A stretch of 64,000 nucleotides of DNA from Fibrobacterota bacterium (GCA_023436205.1 JAEZKC010000014.1:1-64000), one strand, 5' to 3'; counted from the stretch's first letter, positions 25,570 through 34,534 are shown. The notes: generated by a model not told the origin, from the letters alone. Numbers and translations: made by a program.

Positions 25570-26553
25570 TTACCTGCTCTTCTCCCAAGCCGTAATAATA
25601 GACTCAATCAGTTTGTCTTCCGCAAGATCGATCTCCCGGTGTTTTTCATCCTCCATGAACCATTTCACCGACTCATGAATCGATTCGGAAAAGCTTTTAC
25701 AGCACTGAAAACCGGGAACAAAACGCTTAATCTTGGAATTATCAAAAATACCGTTTTCTCGCTTGTCTCCCATCAGCATACCCAAAGCATCCGGGTAAAC
25801 TTTGGCGATGAATTCCGATGGAATATGAACTGGATTGATCTTTTTGCCAAGTGCTTTGCCTAATTCCTGGTAAATGGCATTCCAGCTCAAGACCTCATCA
25901 CTAGTGATATGGAACGCTTCCCCAATGGCATTCTTATTCCCCACCAGCCCCATCAATCCCTTTGCAAAATCGCTTGAAGCTGTAAGGGTCCAGAGGGATT
26001 CCCCTTTGTCATGAATTATAAATGGTTTGTTTTCGAGGATCCGTGATGCAACGGTGAATCCGCATCCGTTGATCGGGGATGGAATCCACGTTTTACCAAA
26101 GGTATGAGACGGGCGCACGATGGTTACAGGAAACGTGTTGCTATGAACCGATTCGAGGTACTCTTCGCAGGCAATTTTGTCTTGAGCGTAAGGCCAGAAT
26201 GGGTTCTTGCGGGGAGTGTCCTCCGTGATTGGAAGTGAAATGTGCGGTTTGTGGTAAACAGTTGCACTGCTAATGAAAATAAACTGATCGACCTTACGAT
26301 TGAAAGCACGGTAATCGCTTCGGAGGTGTGCGGGGGTGAATGCCATGAAATCAATAACTACGTCAGCCATTATCTCTTCTAGAGTCGTCTCGAATTGTTG
26401 AGAATTGAACCGGTCGCATTTTAGGTGCCTGCACCCAAATGGGATTGTGTGTCTTCCAGAATTGATGATGGTGACTTGATGGCCAGCCTGCATCAAGGCG
26501 CTTGTAACCTCGGTGGAAATGTTCCCTGTTCCGCCAATAACAAGTATTTGCAT
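25570..26553 (-). CDS. NAD(P)-dependent epimerase/dehydratase (extended SDR)
   Basis: The protein has 327 residues. The Rossmann loop is GGTGNIS at residues 7-13, with VIDFMAF and the strand FIFISSATVY. The catalytic pair is YAQDK (Y-x-x-x-K). Downstream are IVRPSHTFG and a C-terminal substrate domain. The family acts on nucleotide sugars or related compounds; this branch resembles the NAD-epimerase/RNA-binding-like group, and substrate cannot be read. It is flanked by hairpin copies E and F on both sides, in a single-gene unit. Confidence 0.88.
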   Translation of the reverse strand: MQILVIGGTGNISTEVTSALMQAGHQVTIINSGRHTIPFGCRHLKCDRFNSQQFETTLEEIMADVVIDFMAFTPAHLRSDYRAFNRKVDQFIFISSATVYHKPHISLPITEDTPRKNPFWPYAQDKIACEEYLESVHSNTFPVTIVRPSHTFGKTWIPSPINGCGFTVASRILENKPFIIHDKGESLWTLTASSDFAKGLMGLVGNKNAIGEAFHITSDEVLSWNAIYQELGKALGKKINPVHIPSEFIAKVYPDALGMLMGDKRENGIFDNSKIKRFVPGFQCCKSFSESIHESVKWFMEDEKHREIDLAEDKLIESIITAWEKSR

Positions 26554-26572
26554 CGGTAGTGCCTTTTATATG

Positions 26573-26614
26573 ATCAGAGGTGAAAATTGAAATGCCAGTA
26601 ATTCATCTTTGGGG
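26573..26614. repeat. RAYT-associated hairpin repeat, copy F (degenerate)
   Basis: The right arm TAATTCATCTTTGGG (26599-26613) is well kept. The left arm TCAGAGGTGAAAATT (26573-26587) has several changes, so the stem is imperfect. It lies between the epimerase start and the HD-GYP stop. Confidence 0.6.
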
Positions 26615-26621
26615 ATGTGAA

Positions 26622-27638
26622 TCAGCAATCCCGGGCCTTGTCCCGTTCGCTCCACGCGAACTCTCCCGTCTCCTCCTCCGCCCCCTCTGCTGCATCCACT
26701 CTGCTCTTAATCTCCGCAAACTTCTCGATATTATTCAAAAATACATCCGTCAAATCCGGGTCGAAATGCTGACCCTTCTCTTTTTTGATAATATCGCAGG
26801 AGACTTCAATGGGGTAGGGGTTTTTATATGGACGTTTCGACGTGAGTGCATCGAATGTGTCGCAAATTGCCACGATTCTGGCCATAATGGGAATGTGCAA
26901 CCCTGATATCCCTTCCGGGTAGCCACGACCGTTCCATTTTTCGTGGTGAAAAAGTGCTATTTGCCGCGCACATTCCAGAATATGGACTTTGGAGCTTTTT
27001 AATATCCCTGCTCCAATTACCGTGTGGGATTTGATTACGGTGAATTCTTCATCAGTCAGTTTGCCGTTTTTCAGAATGATATGATCAGGTATCCCGATTT
27101 TGCCCACATCATGCATGGGGGCGGCAAGTTCAATCTCCGCGATCTCCTGTTCTGAAAGTCCGAACAGTTTTGCCAATAGAGCACTGTAGCCGCACATGCG
27201 GTTTATGTGACCTCCGGTCTCGTTATCCTTGTATTCACTTGCAAGTACAAGACGATGAATAGTGTCCCGGTAGGCTTCCTGAAGGTCGGCATTAACTTTT
27301 TGGAGATCGTAATTGACCTTCTCGAGCGCCTGGTTCATTTCCAGAAGCTTTTTGTTTTTCTTCTTGAGATCTGCGGTTATTGTGCTGAAATCACGTGCAT
27401 ACTCCAGAACAATTCCCTGTTTAAGGTTCAGGTCTTTTTCAAATTCTTTGAGTTGAAGGGCGGAGTCTCGCTTGTTCCGTTTTGCGTGCTCGTGCACATT
27501 TGCAAGCTGGCGTGCGAAATTTTTAGCCTGAGTCTCAAAAAAGGTGATTTCCTGCTTGAGGTCTTCATTGCGCTTTATTTCCTGTAGATACAGAGAGTAA
27601 TAGTCGGGTTGACTTTGAGCCTCATTGTCATTCGACAT
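26622..27638 (-). CDS. HD-GYP domain protein (probable c-di-GMP phosphodiesterase)
   Basis: The protein has 338 residues. The N-terminal 130 are a charged coiled coil (NLKQGIVLEYARDF, KKKNKKLLEMNQALEKVN). The rest is an HD-GYP domain: GGHINRM, the metal HD in APMHDVGKIG, HHEKWNGRGYP containing the GYP signature, and ARIVAICDTFDALTS. The family hydrolyses cyclic di-GMP. The gene starts 2 bp after the response-regulator stop, so the two would be co-expressed as a split version of the usual receiver-HD-GYP fusion. Confidence 0.93.
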   Translation of the reverse strand: MSNDNEAQSQPDYYSLYLQEIKRNEDLKQEITFFETQAKNFARQLANVHEHAKRNKRDSALQLKEFEKDLNLKQGIVLEYARDFSTITADLKKKNKKLLEMNQALEKVNYDLQKVNADLQEAYRDTIHRLVLASEYKDNETGGHINRMCGYSALLAKLFGLSEQEIAEIELAAPMHDVGKIGIPDHIILKNGKLTDEEFTVIKSHTVIGAGILKSSKVHILECARQIALFHHEKWNGRGYPEGISGLHIPIMARIVAICDTFDALTSKRPYKNPYPIEVSCDIIKKEKGQHFDPDLTDVFLNNIEKFAEIKSRVDAAEGAEEETGEFAWSERDKARDC

Positions 27639-27640
27639 TC

Positions 27641-28018
27641 TCAGACTCCCATCTCGAGCAGTTCTTCGACCTTATTGATCAAATTAAGGGGACTGAATGG
27701 TTTCATGAAAAATTCTGATGCTCCGGCTTCAAGAACTTCACTGCGAGCTTCCCATTCTGAACCGGTTAGAATGATTATCTTGCAGCGCGCGGTCTGAGGA
27801 TTGGACTTAATCCGTCGAGTCGTTTCGATTCCGTTGAGCTCTCCGGGCATGATCATATCCAGAATGATCAGATCGGGCTTGTGATGCTGGGCTGCTTGCA
27901 CCGCTTTTGTGCCGCTGTCAGCCTCGATCACATTGCAACCCTCAAATTCAAGGGTTGCTTTTACCAGCTGCCGGATATCCTTGCAATCGTCTACAATTAG
28001 AATCGTTTTGTTTTCCAT
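27641..28018 (-). CDS. Single-domain response regulator (receiver)
   Basis: The start is set at ATG 28018 (MENKTILIVDD), the normal start of a receiver domain. The product has 125 residues, with the acidic pair VDD, phospho-acceptor Asp in LIILDMIMPG, the Thr in IILTGS and the Lys in FMKPF. No output domain is attached. It directly precedes the HD-GYP gene (2-bp gap) and probably controls it by protein contact. No histidine kinase is adjacent. Confidence 0.93.
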   Translation of the reverse strand: MENKTILIVDDCKDIRQLVKATLEFEGCNVIEADSGTKAVQAAQHHKPDLIILDMIMPGELNGIETTRRIKSNPQTARCKIIILTGSEWEARSEVLEAGASEFFMKPFSPLNLINKVEELLEMGV

Positions 28019-28150
28019 AAATTCAGGTTGCCTCAAACGTGAGTATGTCCTATGGAAGATTATTATAGCATTGAATAAACTGTGGTGCAACTGTTTTTAT
28101 TTAAAGAAAATTAAACACCTGAAAGTACACCTGTTTCCTGAGGATAATGG

Positions 28151-28180
28151 TTGGATCTAACTTCTGTAATCACGTATATT
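28151..28180 (+). promoter_or_regulatory. Candidate sigma-70-type promoter for gltX
   Basis: TTGGAT (28151-28156), an 18-bp spacer and TATATT (28175-28180) lie 33 bp upstream of the gltX start. Confidence 0.4.
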
Positions 28181-28212
28181 TACAAGATTTCATCTACAAG
28201 GGAGATTAGTCA

Positions 28213-29688
28213 ATGTCAGATATAATTCGTGTGCGATTTGCACCATCTCCAACCGGGTATCTTCATGTCGGAGGAGCGCGGAGTGCGCTGTTTAACTATC
28301 TCTTTGCTCGTCATCATGGCGGCAAGTTTCTTCTGCGAATAGAAGACACCGACAGAAGCCGTTTTGTAGAAAATGCACTCACGGAAATTTATGACAGCAT
28401 GCGCTGGCTCGGGCTTGAGTGGGATGAAGGCCCCTTGAAGGGGGGAGAGCATGGCCCTTATGTGCAATCCGAGAGGCTAAACCTTTACAGCACTTGCGCT
28501 CAAAAGCTTTTGGATAGTGGACATGCATATCGCTGCTTTTGCACCCCTCAGCGCCTGGCAGAGGTTAGGGAACAGCAGGAAAAAAACGGTGGTCTTACCG
28601 GTTACGATCGTTTTTGCCGTGATCTGCCTTGTGAGGCTATTGAAGAGAAACTTCGAAATAATACTCCTTATGTTATCAGACTTAAAATCCCGGCAGGCCG
28701 CACTGTGGCTTTTGAGGATCTTATCCGTGGCAGAATCGAATATCAGAGTGATGTTCTTGATGATCTGGTCCTTCTGAAAACCGATGGCTTTCCCACATAC
28801 CATATGGCTAACGTAGTTGACGATCACGATATGGGGATAACTCATGTATTGAGAGGTGATGAGTGGATCACCTCCACTCCTCGCCATGTCCTTCTTTACG
28901 AAGCTTTCGGCTGGACTGCTCCCAAATTCGCTCATCTGCCGGTAATTCTGTCACCTGATGGCGGAAAACTTTCCAAGCGGAAAGGTGCTGCATCCGTTAT
29001 GGATTATAAGCGCGCCGGGTTTCTCCCTGAGGCCCTCTTTAATTTTCTTGCGTTGCTGGGGTGGTCTCCCGGTGATGAACGGGAGAAAATGAGTGTTGAC
29101 GAGCTGATAAAAGCCTTTTCCCTTGAGCAGGTTTCTCCAAAGGCGTCTGTACTTGATGAAAAGAAACTTGAGTGGATGAACGGGCTTTACATGGCAGAGC
29201 GTTCCTCAGAGTCTCTGGCATCAGAGGTCCTTTCTGAATGGAAAAATCGCAACTGGGTCGCTCAGAGTGCCGTCGAGAATGATCCATTCATACTCAAGGT
29301 CATTGATCTCATGAAAGTACGTTCCAAACGCCTGACAGAGCTGGTCGAAAATGCATCCTATTTTTTCACTGATCCTCAATCTTACGAGGAAAAGGCTAAA
29401 AACAAGTACTTTAAGGCTGATGCGGCAGAAAGACTTCAGGGTGTGGCCGGAGCTATATCCAGTCTTGATGATTTTACTCATGCAAATATTGAACAGGTTT
29501 ACAAAGCCTTGGCTGAGCAAAAAGAAATCTCTTCAGGAAGTCTGATTCACCCTACACGTTTGGCAATAAGTGGAGTGAGCTTTGGACCGGGGTTGTTTGA
29601 ACTCATGGAAGTTTTGGGAAAAGACACCGTTTTGCGACGGATCGAAAAAGCTGTGGCATTTATCATCAAAAACGGAGAAGCGAAATGA
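28213..29688 (+). CDS. gltX: Glutamyl-tRNA synthetase
   Basis: The protein has 491 residues, class I type. The HIGH-equivalent is HVGGARSALFN after PSPTGYL (residues 11-27), and the KMSKS-equivalent is KLSKRKGA near residue 255. The discriminating segment LRGDEWITSTPRH is intact, and the C-terminal anticodon-binding domain is complete. It charges tRNA-Glu. A separate glnS lies 359 bp downstream, so tRNA-Gln is charged directly and GltX is probably discriminating. The Dabb gene overlaps its end by 4 bp. Confidence 0.97.
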   Translation: MSDIIRVRFAPSPTGYLHVGGARSALFNYLFARHHGGKFLLRIEDTDRSRFVENALTEIYDSMRWLGLEWDEGPLKGGEHGPYVQSERLNLYSTCAQKLLDSGHAYRCFCTPQRLAEVREQQEKNGGLTGYDRFCRDLPCEAIEEKLRNNTPYVIRLKIPAGRTVAFEDLIRGRIEYQSDVLDDLVLLKTDGFPTYHMANVVDDHDMGITHVLRGDEWITSTPRHVLLYEAFGWTAPKFAHLPVILSPDGGKLSKRKGAASVMDYKRAGFLPEALFNFLALLGWSPGDEREKMSVDELIKAFSLEQVSPKASVLDEKKLEWMNGLYMAERSSESLASEVLSEWKNRNWVAQSAVENDPFILKVIDLMKVRSKRLTELVENASYFFTDPQSYEEKAKNKYFKADAAERLQGVAGAISSLDDFTHANIEQVYKALAEQKEISSGSLIHPTRLAISGVSFGPGLFELMEVLGKDTVLRRIEKAVAFIIKNGEAK

Positions 29689-29990
29689 TCAGGCATATCG
29701 TTTTTTTCAGATTGGCCGAAAGTGCTCAAGGGAACACCAGACTTGAAAATGCTCGTATTATTAAAGAGATGCTTGAAGCTCTGAAAAGCCAAATCCCTCA
29801 AATTTGCTCTATCGAAGTGGGATTGAATTTTAACGATGGCCCCACCTCCTGGGATGTTGCCCTGTTTTCCGAATTTAACTCCAGGGAGGATCTCAATATT
29901 TACCAGGAGCATCCTTCTCACAAAAAGGTCGCTCAGTTCGTGGCCAGCGTGAGGACAGATAGGGCTGTTGTTGATTACGAAGTAAAATAG
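29685..29990 (+). CDS. Dabb family (stress-responsive A/B barrel) protein
   Basis: The 101-residue product has the Dabb pattern: MIRHIVFFRLAE opening strand, a helix with LEALKSQIP, CSIEVGLNF, then DVALFSEFNSRED and YQEHPSHKKVAQFV. The family forms a dimeric ferredoxin-like barrel. Functions vary, and none can be assigned here. Its ATG overlaps the gltX stop (ATGA), so it is translated with gltX. Confidence 0.88.
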   Translation: MIRHIVFFRLAESAQGNTRLENARIIKEMLEALKSQIPQICSIEVGLNFNDGPTSWDVALFSEFNSREDLNIYQEHPSHKKVAQFVASVRTDRAVVDYEVK

Positions 29991-30046
29991 AGCTTTTGCC
30001 ACAAGCGTAATCAGATATATCGGAACACTTTTTAAAAGGCAAATAT

Positions 30047-31774
30047 ATGGATTCATCTTCTGTAAACAATAGCCGTGAAGGTAAAGAGAACGGTAATGGT
30101 GAAACTATCACTGTGTCCAATTTCATCCGTGAAATTATTAAAGATGATATGAAAACCAATCGCTGGGGCGGTAAAGTGGTAACTCGTTTTCCACCCGAGC
30201 CCAACGGTTATCTTCATATTGGGCATGCTAAAGCCATCTGTATCGATTTTGGGATGGCACAGGAGTTCGGAGGTGAGTGCCATCTGCGTTTTGATGATAC
30301 TAACCCGTCCAAAGAAGAAGATGAATATATCGAGGCCATCAAGCGGGATGTGCGCTGGCTGGGCTTCGATTGGGGTAAACATTTATATTTCGCATCCGAT
30401 TATTTTGACAAGATGCACGAGTATGCTGTCCGGCTTATCAAAGCAGGGAAGGCCTATGTAGATGATCTGAATGCCGAGCAGATACGTCAGTATCGTGGAA
30501 CCCTTACAGAGCCGGGTAAGGAGAGTCCTCATCGGAATCGTTCAGTTGAAGAAAACCTTGATCTGTTTGACCGGATGACAAAAGGGGAATTTCCCGAAGG
30601 CAGTCACGTATTGCGTGCTAAAATCGATATGGCTAGTCCGAACATGAACCTGCGCGATCCTGTTATGTACCGTGTGCTGAAAGCTCCTCACCATCGGACA
30701 GGCGATAAATGGAAAATTTATCCTATGTATGACTGGGCGCACGGTTTGGAAGACTCCATTGAAGGTGTAACGCACTCGTTGTGTTCGCTTGAATTCGAAG
30801 ATCATCGACCGCTTTACGATTGGTTCCTTGATCAACTAAGTGTGCATCATCCGCAGCAGACTGAATTCGCCCGGTTGAATCTCAGTTATACGGTCATGAG
30901 CAAGCGTAAACTGCTTCAGCTTGTGCAGGAAAAGCATGTGAGCGGATGGGATGATCCCCGCATGCCAACACTGTCAGGATTGCGCCGTAGAGGGTATACT
31001 CCTGAAGCGATACGGAATTTCGCAGAACGAATCGGTGTTGCCAAGCGTGATAGTATGGTTGACAGAGCACTTCTTGAACACTGCCTCAGGGAAGACCTCA
31101 ACAAAAAAGCTCAGCGCGTCATGGCTGTGCTTAAGCCGCTAAAAGTGGTTATTGAGAACTACCCGGATGGTCAGATCGAAGAGTTGGATGCCATCAACAA
31201 CCCTGAAGATGCTTCCATGGGGAGTCGCAAAGTGCCCTTTTCAAAAGTTATTTATATTGAGCGCGATGACTTTATGGAAAATCCACCCAAAAAGTTTTTC
31301 CGTCTTGCTCCCGGACGCGAAGTGAGACTCCGCTATTCCTACTTTGTAACCTGTACTGATGTGATAAAAGATGATAACGGAGATATAGTCGAACTCCGTT
31401 GCTCTTACGATCCTGCCACTCGGGGTGGCGCAGCTCCTGACGGCAGATCACCTAAAGCCACTATTCACTGGGTATCCGCTGCACATGCCGTTGATGCTGA
31501 AGTGAGATTATACGACAGCCTTTTTACAAAGGAAGACCCGTCCGATGCTCCTGATGGCAATTTCCTGCTAAATCTGAATCCTGAATCTTTGAAAATACTT
31601 ACTGGTTGTAAAATGGAGCCCATGTTGGCGAATGTACAGCCGGAAGATCGGTTTCAGTTTGAGCGACTGGCCTATTTCTGTGTTGATCCCGATTCGAAGC
31701 CGGGATCACCGATATTCAATAGAACGGTAACTCTTAAGGATACGTGGGCAAAAATTCAGAAGAAAGAGGGCTGA
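30047..31774 (+). CDS. glnS: Glutaminyl-tRNA synthetase
   Basis: The protein has 575 residues. It is a class I synthetase with PPEPNGYLHIGHAKA (HIGH) near residue 50, LRFDDTNPSKE, and the KMSKS-like VMSKRKLL near residue 285. The two beta-barrel anticodon-binding domains of GlnRS follow. It attaches Gln to tRNA-Gln. GlnRS is patchily distributed in bacteria and implies this organism does not need GatCAB for tRNA-Gln. It starts 56 bp after the Dabb gene; tRNA-Ala follows after its stop. Confidence 0.97.
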   Translation: MDSSSVNNSREGKENGNGETITVSNFIREIIKDDMKTNRWGGKVVTRFPPEPNGYLHIGHAKAICIDFGMAQEFGGECHLRFDDTNPSKEEDEYIEAIKRDVRWLGFDWGKHLYFASDYFDKMHEYAVRLIKAGKAYVDDLNAEQIRQYRGTLTEPGKESPHRNRSVEENLDLFDRMTKGEFPEGSHVLRAKIDMASPNMNLRDPVMYRVLKAPHHRTGDKWKIYPMYDWAHGLEDSIEGVTHSLCSLEFEDHRPLYDWFLDQLSVHHPQQTEFARLNLSYTVMSKRKLLQLVQEKHVSGWDDPRMPTLSGLRRRGYTPEAIRNFAERIGVAKRDSMVDRALLEHCLREDLNKKAQRVMAVLKPLKVVIENYPDGQIEELDAINNPEDASMGSRKVPFSKVIYIERDDFMENPPKKFFRLAPGREVRLRYSYFVTCTDVIKDDNGDIVELRCSYDPATRGGAAPDGRSPKATIHWVSAAHAVDAEVRLYDSLFTKEDPSDAPDGNFLLNLNPESLKILTGCKMEPMLANVQPEDRFQFERLAYFCVDPDSKPGSPIFNRTVTLKDTWAKIQKKEG

Positions 31775-31784
31775 ATCAATTTTG

Positions 31785-31813
31785 TTGACATCAAAAGTGG
31801 CTGTTTGTAATTT
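31785..31813 (+). promoter_or_regulatory. Promoter for tRNA-Ala
   Basis: A consensus TTGACA (31785-31790), a 17-bp spacer and TAATTT (31808-31813). The predicted start lies about 10 bases before the mature tRNA 5' end, giving a short leader. Confidence 0.65.
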
Positions 31814-31831
31814 ATAGCACTGTTTGAAATC

Positions 31832-31904
31832 GGGGCTGTAGCTCAGCTGGGAGAGCATCAGGCTGGCAGTCTGAGGGTCAGGGGTTCGATCCCCCTCAGC
31901 TCCA
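31832..31904 (+). tRNA. tRNA-Ala (anticodon GGC)
   Basis: This 73-nt cloverleaf has acceptor GGGGCTG/CAGCTCC with discriminator A and D-stem GCTC/GAGC. The anticodon stem TCAGG/TCTGA (one G-U) has loop CTGGCAG, and the T-arm carries TTCGATC. The anticodon GGC at 34-36 reads GCC and GCU. The 3' CCA is not encoded. A terminator follows directly. Confidence 0.95.
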
Positions 31905-31907
31905 AAA

Positions 31908-31942
31908 AGGGTATCCGGGAAAATCTGGGTACCCTTTTTTTT
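31908..31942 (+). terminator. Rho-independent terminator after tRNA-Ala
   Basis: AGGGTATCC (31908-31916) pairs with GGGTACCCT (31927-31935) with one G-T pair, and eight T residues follow. Confidence 0.88.
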
Positions 31943-31969
31943 ATACTCTTTTGTTTAAAGATATCAATT

Positions 31970-32188
31970 ATGAGTCTCTGTTGTCTGAAAAACACAATTC
32001 TATTGAGAGTATGTCTGCTTTCTTTTGCAGCAATCAGCCAGATTTTCCTTTCTTGCAGTACAGAAAGAAACTGTCTTGAAAAACATGGGTTTTCTAGTTG
32101 CGACGAAGTTCTTCAAGCCTACTCCAGCGCTCAAAATAACGATGAAGTAAAACGTTTGTTTGATGTTATGAAGGAGTGCTGTGATTAA
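31970..32188 (+). CDS. Small Cys-rich putative lipoprotein
   Basis: The product has 72 residues: a hydrophobic leader LLRVCLLSFAAISQIFL then LSC, a weak lipobox. The tail is short, polar and helical, with CLEKHGFSSCDEVLQAY and a terminal CC pair. No strong ribosome-binding site is seen. It is a real gene only if the signal is genuine; no family is recognised. Confidence 0.45.
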   Translation: MSLCCLKNTILLRVCLLSFAAISQIFLSCSTERNCLEKHGFSSCDEVLQAYSSAQNNDEVKRLFDVMKECCD

Positions 32189-32304
32189 GCATTTTAGTTC
32201 CTGTTATCCTTGTTACGGGAGACATTTTGAAGTTCTATTCGGAAAGTAAACCGGTTGCACCGCGTTCTCTCAGCTCTTTTACTCCTTGATTTATACCGAG
32301 ATAG

Positions 32305-32333
32305 TTGCATACCCACCAGTAACCTTATATATT
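32305..32333 (+). promoter_or_regulatory. Candidate promoter for the EF-G2 gene
   Basis: TTGCAT (32305-32310), a 17-bp spacer and TATATT (32328-32333). It implies a leader of about 70 nt before ATG 32412. Confidence 0.45.
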
Positions 32334-32411
32334 AAATTTTACGCAGTTTTTCTTAGGAAAAATCGTAATATTCATTTCCTTTTCGGGTGCAGTATATACA
32401 ACGGAGGTAGT

Positions 32412-34496
32412 ATGAAAAAGTACCAGGCGAGTTCAATTCGCAATGTATGTCTGATTTCCCATGGTGGTGTAGGTAAAACTTCTCTGCTTGAGGCTGCCTG
32501 TTATACTTCGAAGGCTACCTCTAAAATCGGCAAGGTTGATGCCGGTAGCAGCCTCTTTGATGCGAGGCCGGATGAAAAGGAACGTAAGATGACTATTTCC
32601 ACTCATCTGGGCTTCTGTGAGTGGAAGGATCAGAAAATCAACTTTCTGGATACTCCCGGTTTTCTGGATTTTCTCGGCGAAGCCCGTGCCGCTCTTCGGG
32701 TTGTGGAGACAGCGGTCATACTGGTAGATGCGGTAGATGGCATTCAGGTTGGAACAGAGCTTGTTTCCCGCTACGTTGATGAAGTGAAAGTGGCCCGTGT
32801 CTTTTTTATTAACAGTATGGATAAGGATAATGCCGACTTTGATCGTGTTTTAGCCAATATAAAAGAAACCTACGGATCATCCGCCGCTCCACTTACAATT
32901 CCCATGGGGGTCGGAGCGAAATTTAGGGGCATAATTGACCTGGTTTCGAAAGAGGCTTTCGAATACACTCCCGAAGGTGACGGGATTGGCAGAAAAGTTG
33001 AAATTCCCGGCGATATGAGTGACAAGGTGAACTCTCTTCGTCTGGCTCTCATGGAATCCATTGCGGAAACTGATGAGGAGCTCATGAACAAGTACTTTGA
33101 ACAGGGTGAACTGACCGATGAAGAGCTGCGCAAAGGGTTGGCTGCAGGTGTGCTCAATGGAGCAGTGTTCCCGGTTCTTGCAGGAAGCGGTCTGCAGAAT
33201 ATTGGTATCGACCAGCTGCTTACTAAAATCGTAAATCTCTGCCCTCCTGCCTCCAGTCGTTCTGATGTAGAGGTGCTCGAAGGCGAACAGTCCAAAATGG
33301 TTTCCTGCACAGAAGAGAGTCCTGCTGTATCATTTGTGTTTAAAACCATTTCCGAGGAACATCTGGGTGAACTTAACCTCATCAGAGTTTTCGCAGGAAA
33401 GGTCGCCACCGGTAGTGAGCTGCTCAATTCTGCTAAAGGTAACATTGAGCGAGTTGGTAACATGTACTTCCTGCGTGGAAAGGACCGTACCGACACCTCG
33501 GAGATTCCGGTGGGTGATATCGGCGGTCTTCTTAAACTGAAAGACACGCATACCAATGACTCTCTTGTTGACAAGAATACAAAATACCGGGTGAAACCCA
33601 CCTTTTTCCCTGAACCGCTCGTAAGCATAGCCATTTCTCCAAAATCTAAGGGTGATGAAGACAAAATGTCTATGGGATTGACTAAGCTTCATGAAGAGGA
33701 TGTGAGCTTCACTTACAAGTTTCACGCCGACATACATCAGTCCATTCTTTCAGCTATGGGTGATGTGCAAATCGAGGTTATTCTTGAAGGTCTGAGGTCA
33801 CGCTTTAAAGTTGAAGTTGATCGTAAGCCACCTAAAATTTCTTACAGAGAAACCATTACAAAGCCAGTTAAATATGTGGAATATACCCATAAAAAGCAGA
33901 CCGGTGGTGCAGGACAGTATGCCCGCGTTTTCATTGATCTTGAGCCTTTGCCAAGAGGACAGGGGTACGAGTTTGTTGACAAGATTGTAGGTGGAGTTAT
34001 TGATCAGCCGCTTAGACCCAGTGTCGATAAAGGGGTCAAGACGAAACTTGAAGAGGGAATCATCGCCGGCTATCCCATAGTGGATGTAAAGGTGTCCCTT
34101 GTTGATGGAAAAACTCATCCTGTGGATTCAAAGGATGTGGCTTTCCAGATTGCCGGTCGTGAAGTATTTAAAAAGGCGTTTGAAATGGCCACTCCGATTC
34201 TTCTTGAGCCAGTGACAGAACTGAAGGTCACTGTTCCGGAAGAGTATACTGGTGATATCATGGGTGATCTTTCATCCCGCAGAGGAAAAATTGCCGGAAT
34301 GGAACAGGTTGGAAAATTTGAGACTATCACTGCCAAAGTTCCTGAAGCTGAAGTGCAGTCCTACTCCAGTACGTTACGTTCGCTAACTCAGGGACGGGGT
34401 TTCTATACCAAAACCTTCTCTCACTATGAACCTGTTCCTAATGAACTGGCTAAAAAAATAATAGAATCTCATGCCGAACAGCTTCAGGAGGCCTGA
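32412..34496 (+). CDS. Elongation factor G-like protein (EF-G2 type), with altered GTPase motifs
   Basis: ATG 32412 has GGAGG 4 bases upstream; the longer frame from 32286 crosses the putative promoter and is rejected. The product has 694 residues with all five EF-G domains recognisable, including GGAGQYARV in domain IV and PEEYTGDIMGDLSSRRG in domain V. The G1 loop is SHGGVGKTS (16-24). The G3 motif is DTPGFLDF (80-87), with Phe84 in place of the catalytic His of DTPGH. G4 is NSMD (134-137) instead of NKxD. This fits the EF-G2/FusA2 paralogue group, not the housekeeping fusA. Its ribosomal role is uncertain. A terminator follows. Confidence 0.9.
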   Translation: MKKYQASSIRNVCLISHGGVGKTSLLEAACYTSKATSKIGKVDAGSSLFDARPDEKERKMTISTHLGFCEWKDQKINFLDTPGFLDFLGEARAALRVVETAVILVDAVDGIQVGTELVSRYVDEVKVARVFFINSMDKDNADFDRVLANIKETYGSSAAPLTIPMGVGAKFRGIIDLVSKEAFEYTPEGDGIGRKVEIPGDMSDKVNSLRLALMESIAETDEELMNKYFEQGELTDEELRKGLAAGVLNGAVFPVLAGSGLQNIGIDQLLTKIVNLCPPASSRSDVEVLEGEQSKMVSCTEESPAVSFVFKTISEEHLGELNLIRVFAGKVATGSELLNSAKGNIERVGNMYFLRGKDRTDTSEIPVGDIGGLLKLKDTHTNDSLVDKNTKYRVKPTFFPEPLVSIAISPKSKGDEDKMSMGLTKLHEEDVSFTYKFHADIHQSILSAMGDVQIEVILEGLRSRFKVEVDRKPPKISYRETITKPVKYVEYTHKKQTGGAGQYARVFIDLEPLPRGQGYEFVDKIVGGVIDQPLRPSVDKGVKTKLEEGIIAGYPIVDVKVSLVDGKTHPVDSKDVAFQIAGREVFKKAFEMATPILLEPVTELKVTVPEEYTGDIMGDLSSRRGKIAGMEQVGKFETITAKVPEAEVQSYSSTLRSLTQGRGFYTKTFSHYEPVPNELAKKIIESHAEQLQEA

Positions 34497-34534
34497 GAAT
34501 AATCGCTTTGTGCAGAGTAGCATTTTCAGATTCG

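Noticed and set aside
17902..26614. CRISPR array from the repeated 15-mers
   Set aside because: Repeats are palindromic pairs separated by kilobases with genes between, not regularly spaced units.
32870..33664. 264-codon minus-strand frame inside the EF-G2 gene
   Set aside because: Ser/Pro-rich shadow of a confirmed coding sequence.
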